Shown here: in pieces, positions 13,801-24,109 of the stretch | Numbering within the stretch: position 1 is the first letter of the stretch | How the letters are laid out: each line of letters opens with the position of its first letter | Assembly: GCF_014805625.2 (NCBI RefSeq) | Contig: NW_023998414.1 | Span: 5,131,978-5,195,977, forward strand | Origin: Glossina fuscipes | Taxonomy: Eukaryota; Arthropoda; Insecta; Diptera; Glossinidae | DNA: 64,000 nucleotides | Reading direction: 5' to 3' | Program-made: the position numbers and the translations under genes | Notes under the pieces: model-generated | Database searches by the model: none | What the model was told of the DNA's origin: nothing | Seen by the model: the letters and a program-made list of their open reading frames with translations, nothing else

Positions 13801-16800
13801 TTACGGATGCTATTGCAAAATTCATTGCATAAGTTCTTATAAAATTCAAATGCGTTTAGCACGCCATACAAGTGAGTTTGAGGTTATGTCCGATTGCCGT
13901 AAAGATGACGCTAAGATGACGTTACTCTTCAAAAGAAGATCTTAATGGATTAATTTGCTATTAGATCACAATAGATCACACTTCTGACACACGCTTTTTT
14001 TTTTCTGGAAACTTCTTGTAAAAATTTCTGTGGACGTCTCACTGTCAACACTTTCCTAAATTGTCCGCATATATTGTAGTTTTCGATAAATAAACGATAA
14101 TCGTTCCCCTTCACATATAATGGCAGAAATATGCGCAATTGAGACAACTGCGAGAAAATTCTCGTAAAGAATTTGTTATAGAAGCGCAAAAAGGCGTAAT
14201 ATCATTTTCCCACTGATGGTATGGAAGAGTTTGAAAAATTGTTTAATAAAATCTTTGTAGCTTCGTGTCTCGGGTAGCAATTTAACTGGTGCGTGCAAGT
14301 TAATATTTAAAGTCGCTCGCAACGAACAAAACGATCAATTATTTTATGACAATGATATTTTGGAATTACTAGTGGATGGCTTGGGACGAGCCAGTCCTTT
14401 AGAAGATCCTGAAGCCTGTATTTACGGTTACGGTTCCATACGTTTTCTAACGTGCAGCTCGGGCCAAGAAAGGGCGGAACTAAGCGCTTTGAAAGATATT
14501 AACAGAAACTGGTTCGAACAATTGGAATTGCCGCGTAAACCAGCAACAGCTCCGGCCTTGGGCGACATGCATAAAATGGAAGGAGAATTCAAACAGAAAT
14601 TGAACAAGCAAGATGCGTTAGTAATACGTTTGGCACGTCACGGAGCTGTACAATTGATGATTTTACATTTACAAATGCTTAATGAAGCGGGAGCAATGCA
14701 AAAATTGTCTGGACCACCGTTGCATTCTTTATACCAACTATCGGCAGCATTAAGGGCTTTCGCCGACATACGTCAATATTCCTCATCCTTGGAGAAATTG
14801 GAAACTTATCAGACCGAATCTGCACAGTACGGTAGAAATAACATACAATTGGAACTCGCCTGCCCTCATCTGATTAAGGCTGCTGAAATAACTATAGGCG
14901 AAATTGAAGTGCAAAACAATGTGGTTAGAACGTTAAGGTATTCGGTTAGATCCTAAGCTTGGCTCTCCAAGAATTTGATTTTTCTTTTGCTTTCTAGTGT
15001 GCTTTCAGAAGATGTCGATTGCTGCCAAATTTTAATGAGCTTTAGTGCTCGTCTAGGCATGCTTTTAGGATCTTGTTGTGCAGCGCACGTGAACGGTAGT
15101 GCTAATGAAAAACTCTTATCTTTAATTAGCCGTTTAGGCTATATACTTGGTAATATAATGGCTAAATATGATAGTGCACGTGTACAGGTACGTAGAGAGA
15201 TACTTCTTAAGCTATCATTAAAAAATAAATAAATAAATAATAAAAAATAAAATATCTTTTTTAGTTTTATCACAATGATGTGGCTATGGAATATTTAATA
15301 AATATCTTGGAAATCTATGCTAAAGAGCCACTCACCCTGCATAATTCGATGGGCGATTCCGTGATAGATGTCCTTATAAAAATAATACGTGTAGTGGCTA
15401 ATATGAGTGTCAATGAAGAAGTGGGTCTGGGTTTAGGTAATTGCCGCTCCTTGGGCAACATACTACTGGAGCTCATTAAGGTTAATCAAGAAGTGAAAAG
15501 CATCAAGTTGGTAAATATTTTAAAGCAGTTCATAATGAATTTTTATAACAAAATGCATTCGTCACAGAAACAAGAATTACAAGAACTGTTTCATGCCACT
15601 TTGGGTGCTTTGCATAATCTTTGCTTCTATCAGGATAAAAATATCGCAACACCAGATTTGGTAATGGACTCGCAAGGGAGCTTACAAAGTATTTTACCCG
15701 AGCTAACGAGTGACTTATGTAAAAGTTTGAAATTATGTCGCGACGAAATGTTGCAAGTGGAAATTGCACGAGTTTTGGGTAATCTAACACGGAATGAGAA
15801 AGCGAGAAAACAATTTTCAGCAGCTCAAGGCCTCCCCGTCATTTTGCAAATACTTAATAGTCCAGTAAACAATGAGATTTACGATTTGAAGGCTTGCACT
15901 ATAGGCATTTTAGTTAATGTTTTGGGCGATATTGAAAATCGTAAACCATTTTTCGATCTGAAAGGTCCACAAATATTACTCGTTCTCCTTCGTCACGTCA
16001 CCATGCAACAGGCAGCTGATTGGTTTTTGGCTACAATTATATATCAAGCATTTTGGAATTTATTTATTGATACACAGCATATAGAAGAATTATGTTCTTC
16101 GTCAATTCTCGATGAGTTAAGCGATATGCTGATCGATCATTTAGATGAGGAGAAATTTGCAAAAACTTCAACGGATGACTTGCCAGCAGATGTGTGGGAA
16201 AATTTCGCCTTAGTTGCTACGGATCTATTAGAACGTTTGCAAACTAATTACGACCAACTTAATGGAGGTAGTATGCTTTCTTTGACCAATACCAATGTTT
16301 ACGATAACGATGAAATGGATGTTTACATAGAACGCATATAAAAGTAAAAGAAAAAGAAGAAAAAAAGAAAAAAAGAAAACAACAACAAAAACAACAACTT
16401 ACGAACATTTTTATAATAAATAATTTTTACTTAATATCTTGAGAAATTCAAATAAACAAAACAAGAAAAAAAAAATGCTTAAAGCTTAGGAAATTATTGC
16501 AGCAGCTTTACTTTTGTTCCAACAATTATTCAATTATTAATGGACATTAATCAATATTTTAATTCAAATTGTTTCGTATTGGGGTACAAACCATGAATCA
16601 CTTGAGATAAAACAACTTGTGAATAATAATAGAAAGAAATTAAAAGTAATAATGTATTCTGTCAAAAAATAACCGGGAATTAATAAAACAAAACAATCTT
16701 CTTCTCATTTCGAAGGGCTTGATAAAATAATGATATCATATTTTTTCCCATTCTCGTTTAATTTTTTTTGTTTTTTTTTTTCATAATTTGACAAATTGTA

Positions 16801-19800
16801 ATTAATTAAAAACTTTACTTCATAGTCCACACAAGCATTCGGTTTAGTGATCATCCAAAATAATGCGCTAAATATTCAGTTGGTTATCACTTGGCCTACT
16901 TGTCATTGTATACTTTTTTTATTTTTTATATTTTTTTTTCTTTTTAGTTTTCTGGCTAACTTTCTTTTACTTTCCTCTTACATTAAGAGTTTTTTTTTAT
17001 TTATTTTTCGTTGAATTCTAAAAAATTTTACAGTTGCGCTATCTAGTGTCACTCATTTTTTCTTCTCTTACCCAATACTTTCATTCCCTCATAATATTTT
17101 TTATATATATCCTGATCGTTAGATGCTGCGCTTACGGTTGTTGTGTCAAATTTTTTTCATTATCATAAACAAATTCCTAGTTCTTCTTACTCTCTTAGTT
17201 GCTTACGAGATAATAAATAAAAAATAACTTATATGCATTACTTTAATTGCTGCGCTATATGCTGCGAAATTTCATTTTATAACATTTTTTTTACTATATT
17301 TTAATTATTGTCTTTTATTGCTTTTTTCAAAATCGTGTTGTAGATTTTATTGAACTTGTTTTTGAAGTCATGATTCATGCGGCACTTTCTAAGAACATTT
17401 CATATATCCTTATGTTAGTTTTTCCTTGGTATCCATGAAATGATTTATTTATAATCTTTACATTCATATGTGCGATGATAATTTTTTGTAATCCAAGGAC
17501 GATTCTTTTTTTTATTTCGAAAATATATCGTTCATATATTTGGTTATGCATTTCGTTATACCCACAATTCAAACAAAAGTTTTGCGGTCATATAAACATA
17601 CATATACACATGTTCCTCTTTTACTAACCTTAAACTGTTGCCAACGCCTTACCGCATAAATGGCGGCAAATACAAGTCTTGCGCAAATTCCTCTACTTAT
17701 ATATTTTTTCAAGACCTAAAGAAGGAAGCTTCGGAAACGCTCTAAATTGCATATATATATTTTTCGTCAGTATCAAATTCCAAATACCTTTCATGATACC
17801 TTTGGCAAATATTCTTGTGATAACAAATAATAAGATATCAGCTTCAAGTTCAAGGCCAAAAGACGTTAAATGGTAGTTTTTGAACGTAAGTTGATTTAAA
17901 AAATGGGGGAAATCGATCAAAGCACACATCTACACACACACAACATAAACAGCAAATAGTACTGGCTTTAAAAACAAGAAAATAAGTTTTTTTTGTTAAT
18001 TGTTTATAAACCGATACGATGCGACGACAAAAATTCCGATGTGTACCCTATAGTATCTTTAGTAAAATGAAAAACTTTGGCTACGCCCATCCAATATTAT
18101 AGAGTAAAAAAAGATTTTTTTTAATGAAAGATTTGCCCGCAGACGAGTATAATTTTTTCACTTTTCTTGATATTAACTCGGGTGAGATTGTTTTTGTTGT
18201 TTAGTCATCGGTATCAAATGAAGCTCCGTACATACACTTATGCTAACAATTTATCCAGTCGGCGACCTTATTTTATGGTCACCTGCTAGGCAAGGTTTGT
18301 CGAATTTTTTTTTTTTTTTTTTCGACACCGTCCTGCATGTGAAGCGATATTTAAGATAGCCGGCAATGGACAGATTTGCAAGTACTTTTAAGCTACGACG
18401 ATTATCGCCAGCTGTCGACTAATATTCCGTAAGAGTGCATATAACAAAATGCGCAGTCTTCCGGGCCAAAATCAAAAAGTGGTTACGATAAATCATTTCC
18501 TTTTGGATAACTGTTGTGTTTCTAACGCGCGGATCTTCGACATCGTTGTAAGTTCCTTGCATAAAAATTTCTGCGGTAAACGCAAAATGGAAAGCGAACA
18601 TTGCTACGCAGCTGGTTCAAAGTTATTTTCACGCCTGCCTATGACCGCATGGAATGCTACAGATATACGTACAATATATGCTCCATATACGAAGATTTTG
18701 ATTTACGAAATGCTATTTGCCACGCTTCGCCGATTGCTAACGGCTCCGATAACTACGCATAGCGGGCATAACTTCAATCTTGATTAAATCAATGATTTAG
18801 AAACGTTTACGATTTCGCTACTTACTTATGCATAGACTCAACATTGCAACATTTTCATTAATAATGAAACTCGAGGAAATAATACAAATTAACTACTTGT
18901 CCTAACTAACTATTCTAAATGAACTAACTAGCGAAAAGTTCTAGAAATCAATTCAACATCATATTAGTTCCGGTTCCAGTTCCAAAATTGTAGTCATCTT
19001 TAACAGAATTTTTGAAGCAATATTCTTAAATGGTCGATTCAGGATATATTTTTTTTTTTTTGTAATTTTAGTTATAATTAAATTACCCGTATTTTAATTT
19101 CCAAGGAAATCCTTTCTTCAGATTTAGCGTTCCTTGAAATAAAAAGTTTTCAACGGGAAAATTTTAGCATTTAAGCGAAGACGATCGTTGACAAGATTTA
19201 TACATTATCAGTCAAATCGAATCTAACTTGAAGTTAAGTGCGAAAAAAGTCACGAAAGAAACGTCAGCTATGATGACACATCGTCATCTATACATATTCT
19301 CAACTAAACCAAAACATACCAAATAAGAAATAACAATGAAATAGCAAACAAAACGCTATAGTACACGTATCGTATTCTTGCGGATAATAAAAGAAAATAA
19401 AAAAAAAAAGAAAAGAACGAAATAATAATCAGTGAAATTAAAGAATCAAATTATTTTCCTATTTTTATGTACAAATAGTTTAGGGTTAGGATTCGCGAGA
19501 GGCTGTAATATTGTACACCCACACATTTAGTATTTAGCATATTTAACTTGTCAGCAATGTAAAGTGCAAGTTGAAGGTGGATATGCAGCGGCGGTGCAAA
19601 GGAAAACAAAAAAAGAGAAAGAGACTGTTTTCCCCTTTATAAACCTATCCAAGTAATACATTAAATGAGTAACATTTGAAATATGCATAAATTTACCAAA
19701 ATTGGTGCACACTCTATATACGTATGTATATATATATATATACATATTTATATATATATAATAGATTAGATTAGAAAATGCAAAAACTTACCAAAGGTTT

Positions 19801-19898
19801 TCTTTATCAGCGTTAGCAGCAACATCCTTCTTCTTGGAAGTTAAGGATGATGTCAGAGCATTACTGCTATTCATTTGTACACCCATGTCCAACGCCAT
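4838..19898 (-). CDS. Dlic: Cytoplasmic dynein light intermediate chain (7 exons)
   Basis: Non-catalytic subunit of cytoplasmic dynein-1 that binds the heavy chain and links the motor to cargo adaptors. Exons (minus): 19898-19792, 7702-7512, 7447-7047, 5866-5637, 5516-5405, 5338-5162 and 5089-4838, totalling 489 aa. All junctions are GT-AG with matching phase. Exon 1 gives [15 protein letters not shown] to DKENLW; exon 2 carries the GTPase-like P-loop GDNATGKT at residues 61-68. Exon 4 has [11 protein letters not shown] and exons 4/5 join to DAVLIPAGWD, as in animal LICs. The adaptor-binding helix [11 protein letters not shown] is at about 420-430 in the Ser/Pro-rich C-terminus. Intron 6 is only 72 nt, in frame and without stops, so retention would add 24 residues. 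Intron 1 (12 kb) contains ARMC2 on the opposite strand. The 1.18-kb intron 3 holds a dispersed repeat. Confidence 0.95.
5930..6440 (+). repeat. Dispersed repeat inside Dlic intron 3
   Basis: This copy contains GAGTCGATCGAG, 'tacagacggagagacatga', 'cgctgatcaagaatatt', 'cataaagtctctgaagtttcc' and 'gtgttacatac'. Those blocks are the typical tail of dispersed repeats in flies and match the other copies in this window. It lies antisense to Dlic and explains why this intron is long. Confidence 0.55.
7832..7938 (-). CDS. Dlic: Candidate alternative first exon of Dlic
   Basis: From ATG at 7938 the frame reads [19 protein letters not shown] then [16 protein letters not shown], with regular codon-like third positions. 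It reaches a consensus donor GA|GTAAGTG at 7832/7831. Splicing over 129 nt to the known exon-2 acceptor (exon starts 7702) keeps the frame and would fuse DEE to [11 protein letters not shown] ahead of the P-loop. Exon and phase equal those of exon 1 (35 codons plus 2 nt). I do not recognise the 35-residue segment. A promoter would have to lie near 7.95-8.2 kb, where a CGAG-rich block occurs. The splice logic is seen; use is inferred. Confidence 0.45.
8091..8116 (+). repeat. (CTCG)n GC-rich microsatellite
   Basis: Six CTCG/CCCG units, unusually GC-rich for this window. It sits about 150 bases upstream (in minus-strand sense) of the candidate alternative first exon of Dlic, so a core-promoter role is possible but unproven. 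Confidence 0.75.
9408..9578 (-). other. Unexplained open frame, possible exon or gene fragment
   Basis: The minus strand is open for 56 codons and ends at TGA (9410-9408). It includes [20 protein letters not shown] and [19 protein letters not shown] and ends [10 protein letters not shown]. The composition looks like a soluble helical protein more than random AT-rich translation. There is no in-frame ATG, and CAG at about 9566 could be an acceptor. I do not recognise the family. It could be a pseudogene fragment, a terminal exon, or chance. Confidence 0.25.
10814..10842 (+). repeat. (TTCAG)n tandem repeat
   Basis: About five tandem TTCAG/TACAG pentamers in Dlic intron 1. Pentamers of this kind form telomeric DNA in some arthropods, but TTCAG is not a known fly telomere unit and the run is too short for that. 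Confidence 0.7.
12102..16341 (+). CDS. ARMC2: ARMC2-like armadillo-repeat protein (8 exons)
   Basis: Orthologue of armadillo repeat-containing protein 2, needed in other organisms for sperm flagella and radial-spoke transport into cilia. Exons: 12102-12420, 12568-12676, 12764-13023, 13109-13347, 13426-13563, 14261-14937, 14998-15187 and 15265-16341, totalling 1002 aa; every junction is GT-AG with matching phase. Diagnostic pieces are [26 protein letters not shown], a join giving [20 protein letters not shown] and [11 protein letters not shown], and [16 protein letters not shown] in the helical armadillo region, which fills about residues 300-970. An Asn/Ser-rich tract lies near residues 85-107, and an Arg/Glu repeat ([13 protein letters not shown]) opens exon 4. 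ATG 12102 is the first in-frame methionine; upstream sequence is T-rich. AATAAA at 16415-16420 lies 74 nt past the stop. The whole gene lies in Dlic intron 1, antisense. Confidence 0.93.
13564..14260 (+). other. Long ARMC2 intron with unexplained coding-like island
   Basis: This intron is 697 nt, while the others in the gene are 60-150 nt, so an insertion is likely. The plus strand opens from about 13645 to 13842 with [17 protein letters not shown] and [19 protein letters not shown]. After a frame change come [18 protein letters not shown] and [14 protein letters not shown], ending near 13945. It is not used by ARMC2, because VVLA joins directly to LRVSG as in other ARMC2 proteins. I recognise no family; a decayed inserted gene or retrocopy fragment is possible. 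Confidence 0.35.
16342..19791. other. Distal part of Dlic intron 1
   Basis: After the ARMC2 3'UTR this stretch is AT-rich with no gene I can support. A plus-strand open frame of 112 codons at 18449-18787 and its antisense shadow show no recognisable protein. A 'ggctacgcccatccaatatt' block at about 18080-18100 is the reverse form of the dispersed repeat family. A poly(T) run lies at 18307-18322 and an AT dinucleotide run at about 19728-19760. Confidence 0.6.
16415..16420 (+). terminator. Poly(A) signal of ARMC2
   Basis: Canonical AATAAA, 74 nt after the ARMC2 stop codon; a second AATAAA follows near 16452. Confidence 0.6.
19792..19898 (-). CDS. Dlic: Dlic exon 1 (start codon)
   Basis: ATG at 19898-19896 (context AAGATGG) opens 35 codons plus TG, followed by the donor GTAAG from 19791. 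TG joins G of exon 2 to make the conserved Trp in KENLWSSILSEV, which identifies this distant exon as Dlic. The Lys/Asp-rich [16 protein letters not shown] resembles the N-terminus of the Drosophila protein. Confidence 0.88.
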
Positions 19899-21107
19899 CT
19901 TAAGTAGGTAAAGACGACGATGACGACACTACCAAATAGCAGCAGTTGCAAAATCTTAGTTAGTTGGAATTTAATTAAAAATTCAGATTAACTTTTAATA
20001 ACACAAACTACGAGCCAGTCTGCTAAAGAAAATGTTTATTCCCCTTTTTTTTCCTTTCAGCGTGAGTGAGAATTTTTTAGTTTCTTTTTGTTTATACAAA
20101 TTATGCAAAACTTTCAGTGTAAATCATTTAAATTAACCTGCTTTTGTTAGCGGCTAACTTTATTGAAAACTTTAGTTTTAGTCTTTTCTTTTGTTTTATT
20201 CTTATAATATGCTTTTGTTATTCGCTGAAAAAGGTACCTCATTAAATTTTCAAGTCCAATTTCGGGTTTTCGTTTTTGTCTTTATCCACTTTTGCTTATT
20301 TAATTCTCCCCTTTTGTAATTTCCATTGCCAGACTAAACGGAAATATTCTTTTATATGCTACGCCTTCTTTTCATTTAGTCAGATCTATCGCACAAAGTT
20401 TATCATGAGAACTTGTTTATTTAAGTTTTATTAAAATTTCTAATTAAATTTTACATCCGATGAGAAATTACGTTCTCCGTTTTTGTAATTCGAAGCAGAA
20501 AATTTGCAGAATTTTTTTATACACAGTACCTAAACTGCTATCTCTTTTTCACTAAAGAGATTTTACAAACTGCTTAGCTTCGTTTATATTTGAATAGGAT
20601 TTAAGAAAACAGCTGTTATAAAACAGAGAAGATCTTATTTAACGTCACTGTGTTTGAATTTAGAATATTGTTTTTAAGATTTTTTGGCATGACCAATCAT
20701 CATTGTTATAACGATCAAACTCATACAAGTAGAAATTTGGGATATATATATACAAAATGCTTTCCACAAAGGAATCATTAAAAATTCCTCATTTGGTGAA
20801 GTAACGCATATTCCTCTGAAAACAGTTGAAAAGATTTCTAAACTTTGCAACTCTGAGAGAGTCATATGACAGTAAGAATGACAAGTCGATAAAAGAAATG
20901 AAGAAATAGAGAAAAAGGCAGTTTTCCCTAGCCCGTGATTTGGAAAAATTCTTTTTTTATCGTTTACCTAGATAAAATAGCTAACAGTATCGATATATTG
21001 TGTTCATAAAAACTGTCAACCTCAATATTGGTATATTATTAAAAAAATAAATAAATAAATAGATAAAAGCCGTGAAAACTGATTCAACAAGAGAATTTAA
21101 AAGAAAA
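19899..21107. promoter_or_regulatory. Divergent Dlic / VhaAC39-1 promoter region
   Basis: About 1.2 kb separates the two divergent start codons. It has no other gene and presumably holds both 5'UTRs and core promoters. The one recognisable site is TATCGATA at 20988-20995, near VhaAC39-1. No TATA box is obvious for either gene, as expected for housekeeping fly promoters. Confidence 0.6.
20988..20995 (+). promoter_or_regulatory. DRE motif (TATCGATA)
   Basis: Perfect palindromic DNA-replication-related element, 113 nt upstream of the VhaAC39-1 ATG. In Drosophila it is bound by DREF and BEAF-32 and marks broadly expressed genes and paired promoters. Presence is certain; function is inferred from position. 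Confidence 0.6.
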
Positions 21108-22431
21108 ATGGTGGATACTGGTTATCTTTTCAATGTCGATGGTGGTTACCTGGAAGGCTTGTGCCGTGGTTTTAAATGTGGTATTCTGAAGCAGACAGAT
21201 TACCTAAATTTGGTGCAATGTGAGACTTTAGAGGGTAAGATAATTTGCCACAATCTTGTTAGTAACTAAGATAAATAACAAGGGCCTGGTCATGTGATGC
21301 GTACTATGTAGTAGTAGTAATAATTCTCATATGAATGTATGTATGACTTTGAAAGCGTAGGAAAGAGACAAACTCTAAAAATTAAATTGGGATAATATAT
21401 GAGTAATTATAATTGTAAACTATGTTACATATATACTTAATTTTTAGATTTAAAATTGCATTTACAAGGAACGGATTATGGTACTTTTTTGGCTAATGAA
21501 CCGTCTCCTTTGTCAGTGTCTGTCATTGACGATAAATTGCGTGAAAAATTGGTTATTGAATTTCAACATCTACGCAATCATGCTGTAGAACCATTGTCCA
21601 GTTTCTTAGATTTCATTACTTATGGGTACATGATAGATAACATAATATTGCTAATAACGGGCACTTTACATCAACGCCCAATTTCTGAGCTGATACCCAA
21701 GTGCCACCCTTTAGGCAGTTTTGAACAAATGGAAGCCATACATGTGGCTACAACACCAGCTGAATTATACAATGCTGTGTTGGTGGATACGCCTTTAGCA
21801 CCATTCTTCGTCGATTGCATTTCCGAACAGGATTTGGATGAAATGAATATTGAAATCATACGTAACACTTTGTACAAAGCATATTTAGAAGCGTTCTATG
21901 ATTTCTGTAAAAATTTGGGTGGTTCCACTGCCGATGTAATGTGCGAAATTTTGGCTGTAAGTAAATAAATCAAATTTAACGTTTTTCATATAATTTACAA
22001 GGACTATTTGCCAGTTCGAAGCCGATCGCCGTGCGATCATTATAACAATTAATTCATTTGGGACCGAGTTATCCAAAGATGATCGAGCAAAATTGTATCC
22101 GCGTTGCGGTAAAATGCATCCTGACGGTTTAGCTGCCTTAGCTAGGGCTGATGATTATGAGCAAGTAAAAACTGTCGCTGAATATTATGCCGACTATGCT
22201 GCCTTATTCGACGGTTCCGGCACTAATCCCGGCGACAAAACATTGGAAGATAAATTCTTTGAACATGAGGTCAAATTAAATGTATATGCTTTCTTGCAAC
22301 AATTTCATTTTGGTGTATTTTATGCCTACCTGAAATTAAAGGAACAGGAATGTCGCAACATTGTATGGATTGCCGAGTGTGTCGCCCAAAAACATCGTGC
22401 GAAAATCGATAATTATATTCCGATTTTTTAA
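21108..22431 (+). CDS. VhaAC39-1: V-type H+-ATPase V0 subunit d (3 exons)
   Basis: Subunit d sits on the cytosolic face of the V0 proton ring and couples it to the V1 central stalk in endosome and lysosome acidification. Exons 21108-21234, 21448-21956 and 22015-22431 give 350 aa, the usual family length. Phase is kept: G|AT at the first junction, and ILA|FEADRRA at the second. Signature stretches are [69 protein letters not shown] and the C-terminus [14 protein letters not shown] 21108 is the first in-frame methionine in the exon. AATAAA at 22548-22553 lies 117 nt past the stop. Among fly paralogues it resembles AC39-1, the ubiquitous one; the paralogue call is less sure than the family. Confidence 0.96.
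21290..21297 (+). promoter_or_regulatory. M-box / CLEAR-like site in intron 1
   Basis: TCATGTGA inside GGTCATGTGATG, in the first intron of the V-ATPase subunit. Mitf/TFEB factors bind such E-boxes and control V-ATPase genes in Drosophila, so the site is plausibly functional. A single eight-base match can also occur by chance. Confidence 0.4.
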
Positions 22432-22547
22432 AGTGCAAGCATACGTTTAAAGGCTAATCATATATACTGTTGCTAGTTAAAAGATATGACCATGGTTCGA
22501 GGAAAGTAGAAAAGATACGCATAAAATGTGAAAAACCGTAACCGTAA

Positions 22548-22553
22548 AATAAA
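22548..22553 (+). terminator. Poly(A) signal of VhaAC39-1
   Basis: AATAAA in 'gtaaaataaaagat', 117 nt after the stop codon. Confidence 0.6.
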
Positions 22554-24091
22554 AGATATTCACACAATACCCTAATATATGGTCAATATTTTTGTTGATT
22601 TTTTGTTCAATTTTTTAAAAAAACAAAAAATAATTTGCTTCTAATTTAAGTATTTTTGTTGTTACACATTATAATTTGTGTTAAAATGACACACTTTAGC
22701 AAATTTTACAAAAAAAAAAAAAAAAAAAAAAGTGGAAAACTGAAGAAAATGCGTTATCGTTTAGGTAGGCACAAATGTCTGAATGCGTTTTTATATTGTT
22801 CCAAAGTTGCAAACGCGATAAATAAATGAGGAAAAAAAAAACATCCAAATTTCAATTCAACTAACAAATACATACATATACATATATAATGTCATATAAA
22901 TATATACATATTGTTAGCAAATTATTGTAATTATGTTAAAAAATGATTGTGCAAATAATATATATTAAATATAAAAATAGTTTCCAACATTCCTTTACAA
23001 TTATAAAGAAAAAAAAGAAGAAAAATAAAACAAATTCAAAGTCTTTTTGTTTACTTACAAATTGGCTGCTTTTCCTAAATTGAAGCAAAATAATGAAAAT
23101 GCATTAATAGACGTTTCAGTAAAGTTGAGTCCATACGAACTTGCCTCCGGATTTTAATAATCAAGTCAGATACTGCGCAATATGATTAAACTCTCTAAAC
23201 TTGGACTGGAGGACTAAATAGATAATTGTAAACTTAGATGCTAACATGCGGTGCTTAAATGCAACAAATCTGAAAGTTTGTCTCTTCGTTCAGATTCATT
23301 GTCCTTGTTGTTATTTTCCAATTTTGGGTTTGTACCTTGAATTCTTCGAATTCATATTGACCCGCAGGAGGATCTGGCCTTTCTTGTAGTACAAGTAGAT
23401 AAATTGTCCATTTTTCCACCTTTAAGTTCTCTTTAATTTTTACAGAATCGTGTTAATTTGAAGATTCGCTTGCAGCTTTTTAGGTTGAAAATCGAAAGCT
23501 TAACGCTGACTTTACCGTTAGTTTATTTTTGTGCAGATAGAGGACGTTGAAGATGACATAGTAGCTTTTTAAGTTGTAATTACAATATGATTCACTTTTG
23601 GACTACCCTCTGTTTCCATTATCGACCGTTATTACTCATTCAAAAATTTGATTTATATGAACTTTAGAACTCATTGTACATTTTCCTGTTTTCTTTACAT
23701 GCTTTTCATCTTCAACCTGTTTTCCTCTAGTATTACAATTCTATTCTTTAATAGTTTTCTTTTAGTTTGCAGTACAGCTCCTAGATAATTCCGATTAGCT
23801 TAGCTGTTAAGATTTGCAACGCCTTTCTACCGGCTGGAGCGTAAGCAATAGCTAAGACAACCTACATTATTAACATCTTACAATAGGTGAAAGGTTTTCG
23901 GGAACCTTGGTCTGTGAGGGATCACACTTTTTATATACCAATCTTGATAGCCTGAAGATTAAAAATGAAATAAAACGCTTTAGCAATAATTAACCAAGCA
24001 GATTAAGCCCACATTGTAATATTGTATGTATGTAAACCTTTTTGGATGACAGTTATGAAGGGAAAAGAGTGAAAAGACCCCACATATTATA

Positions 24092-24109
24092 CCTCCTCCT
24101 CCTCCTCCT
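24092..24109 (+). repeat. (TCC)n microsatellite
   Basis: Six CCT/TCC units in AT-rich DNA; no coding role seen. Confidence 0.85.

Noticed and set aside
18449..18787. 112-codon plus-strand open frame in Dlic intron 1
   Set aside because: No recognisable similarity, no splice signals that extend it, and an equally long antisense shadow.
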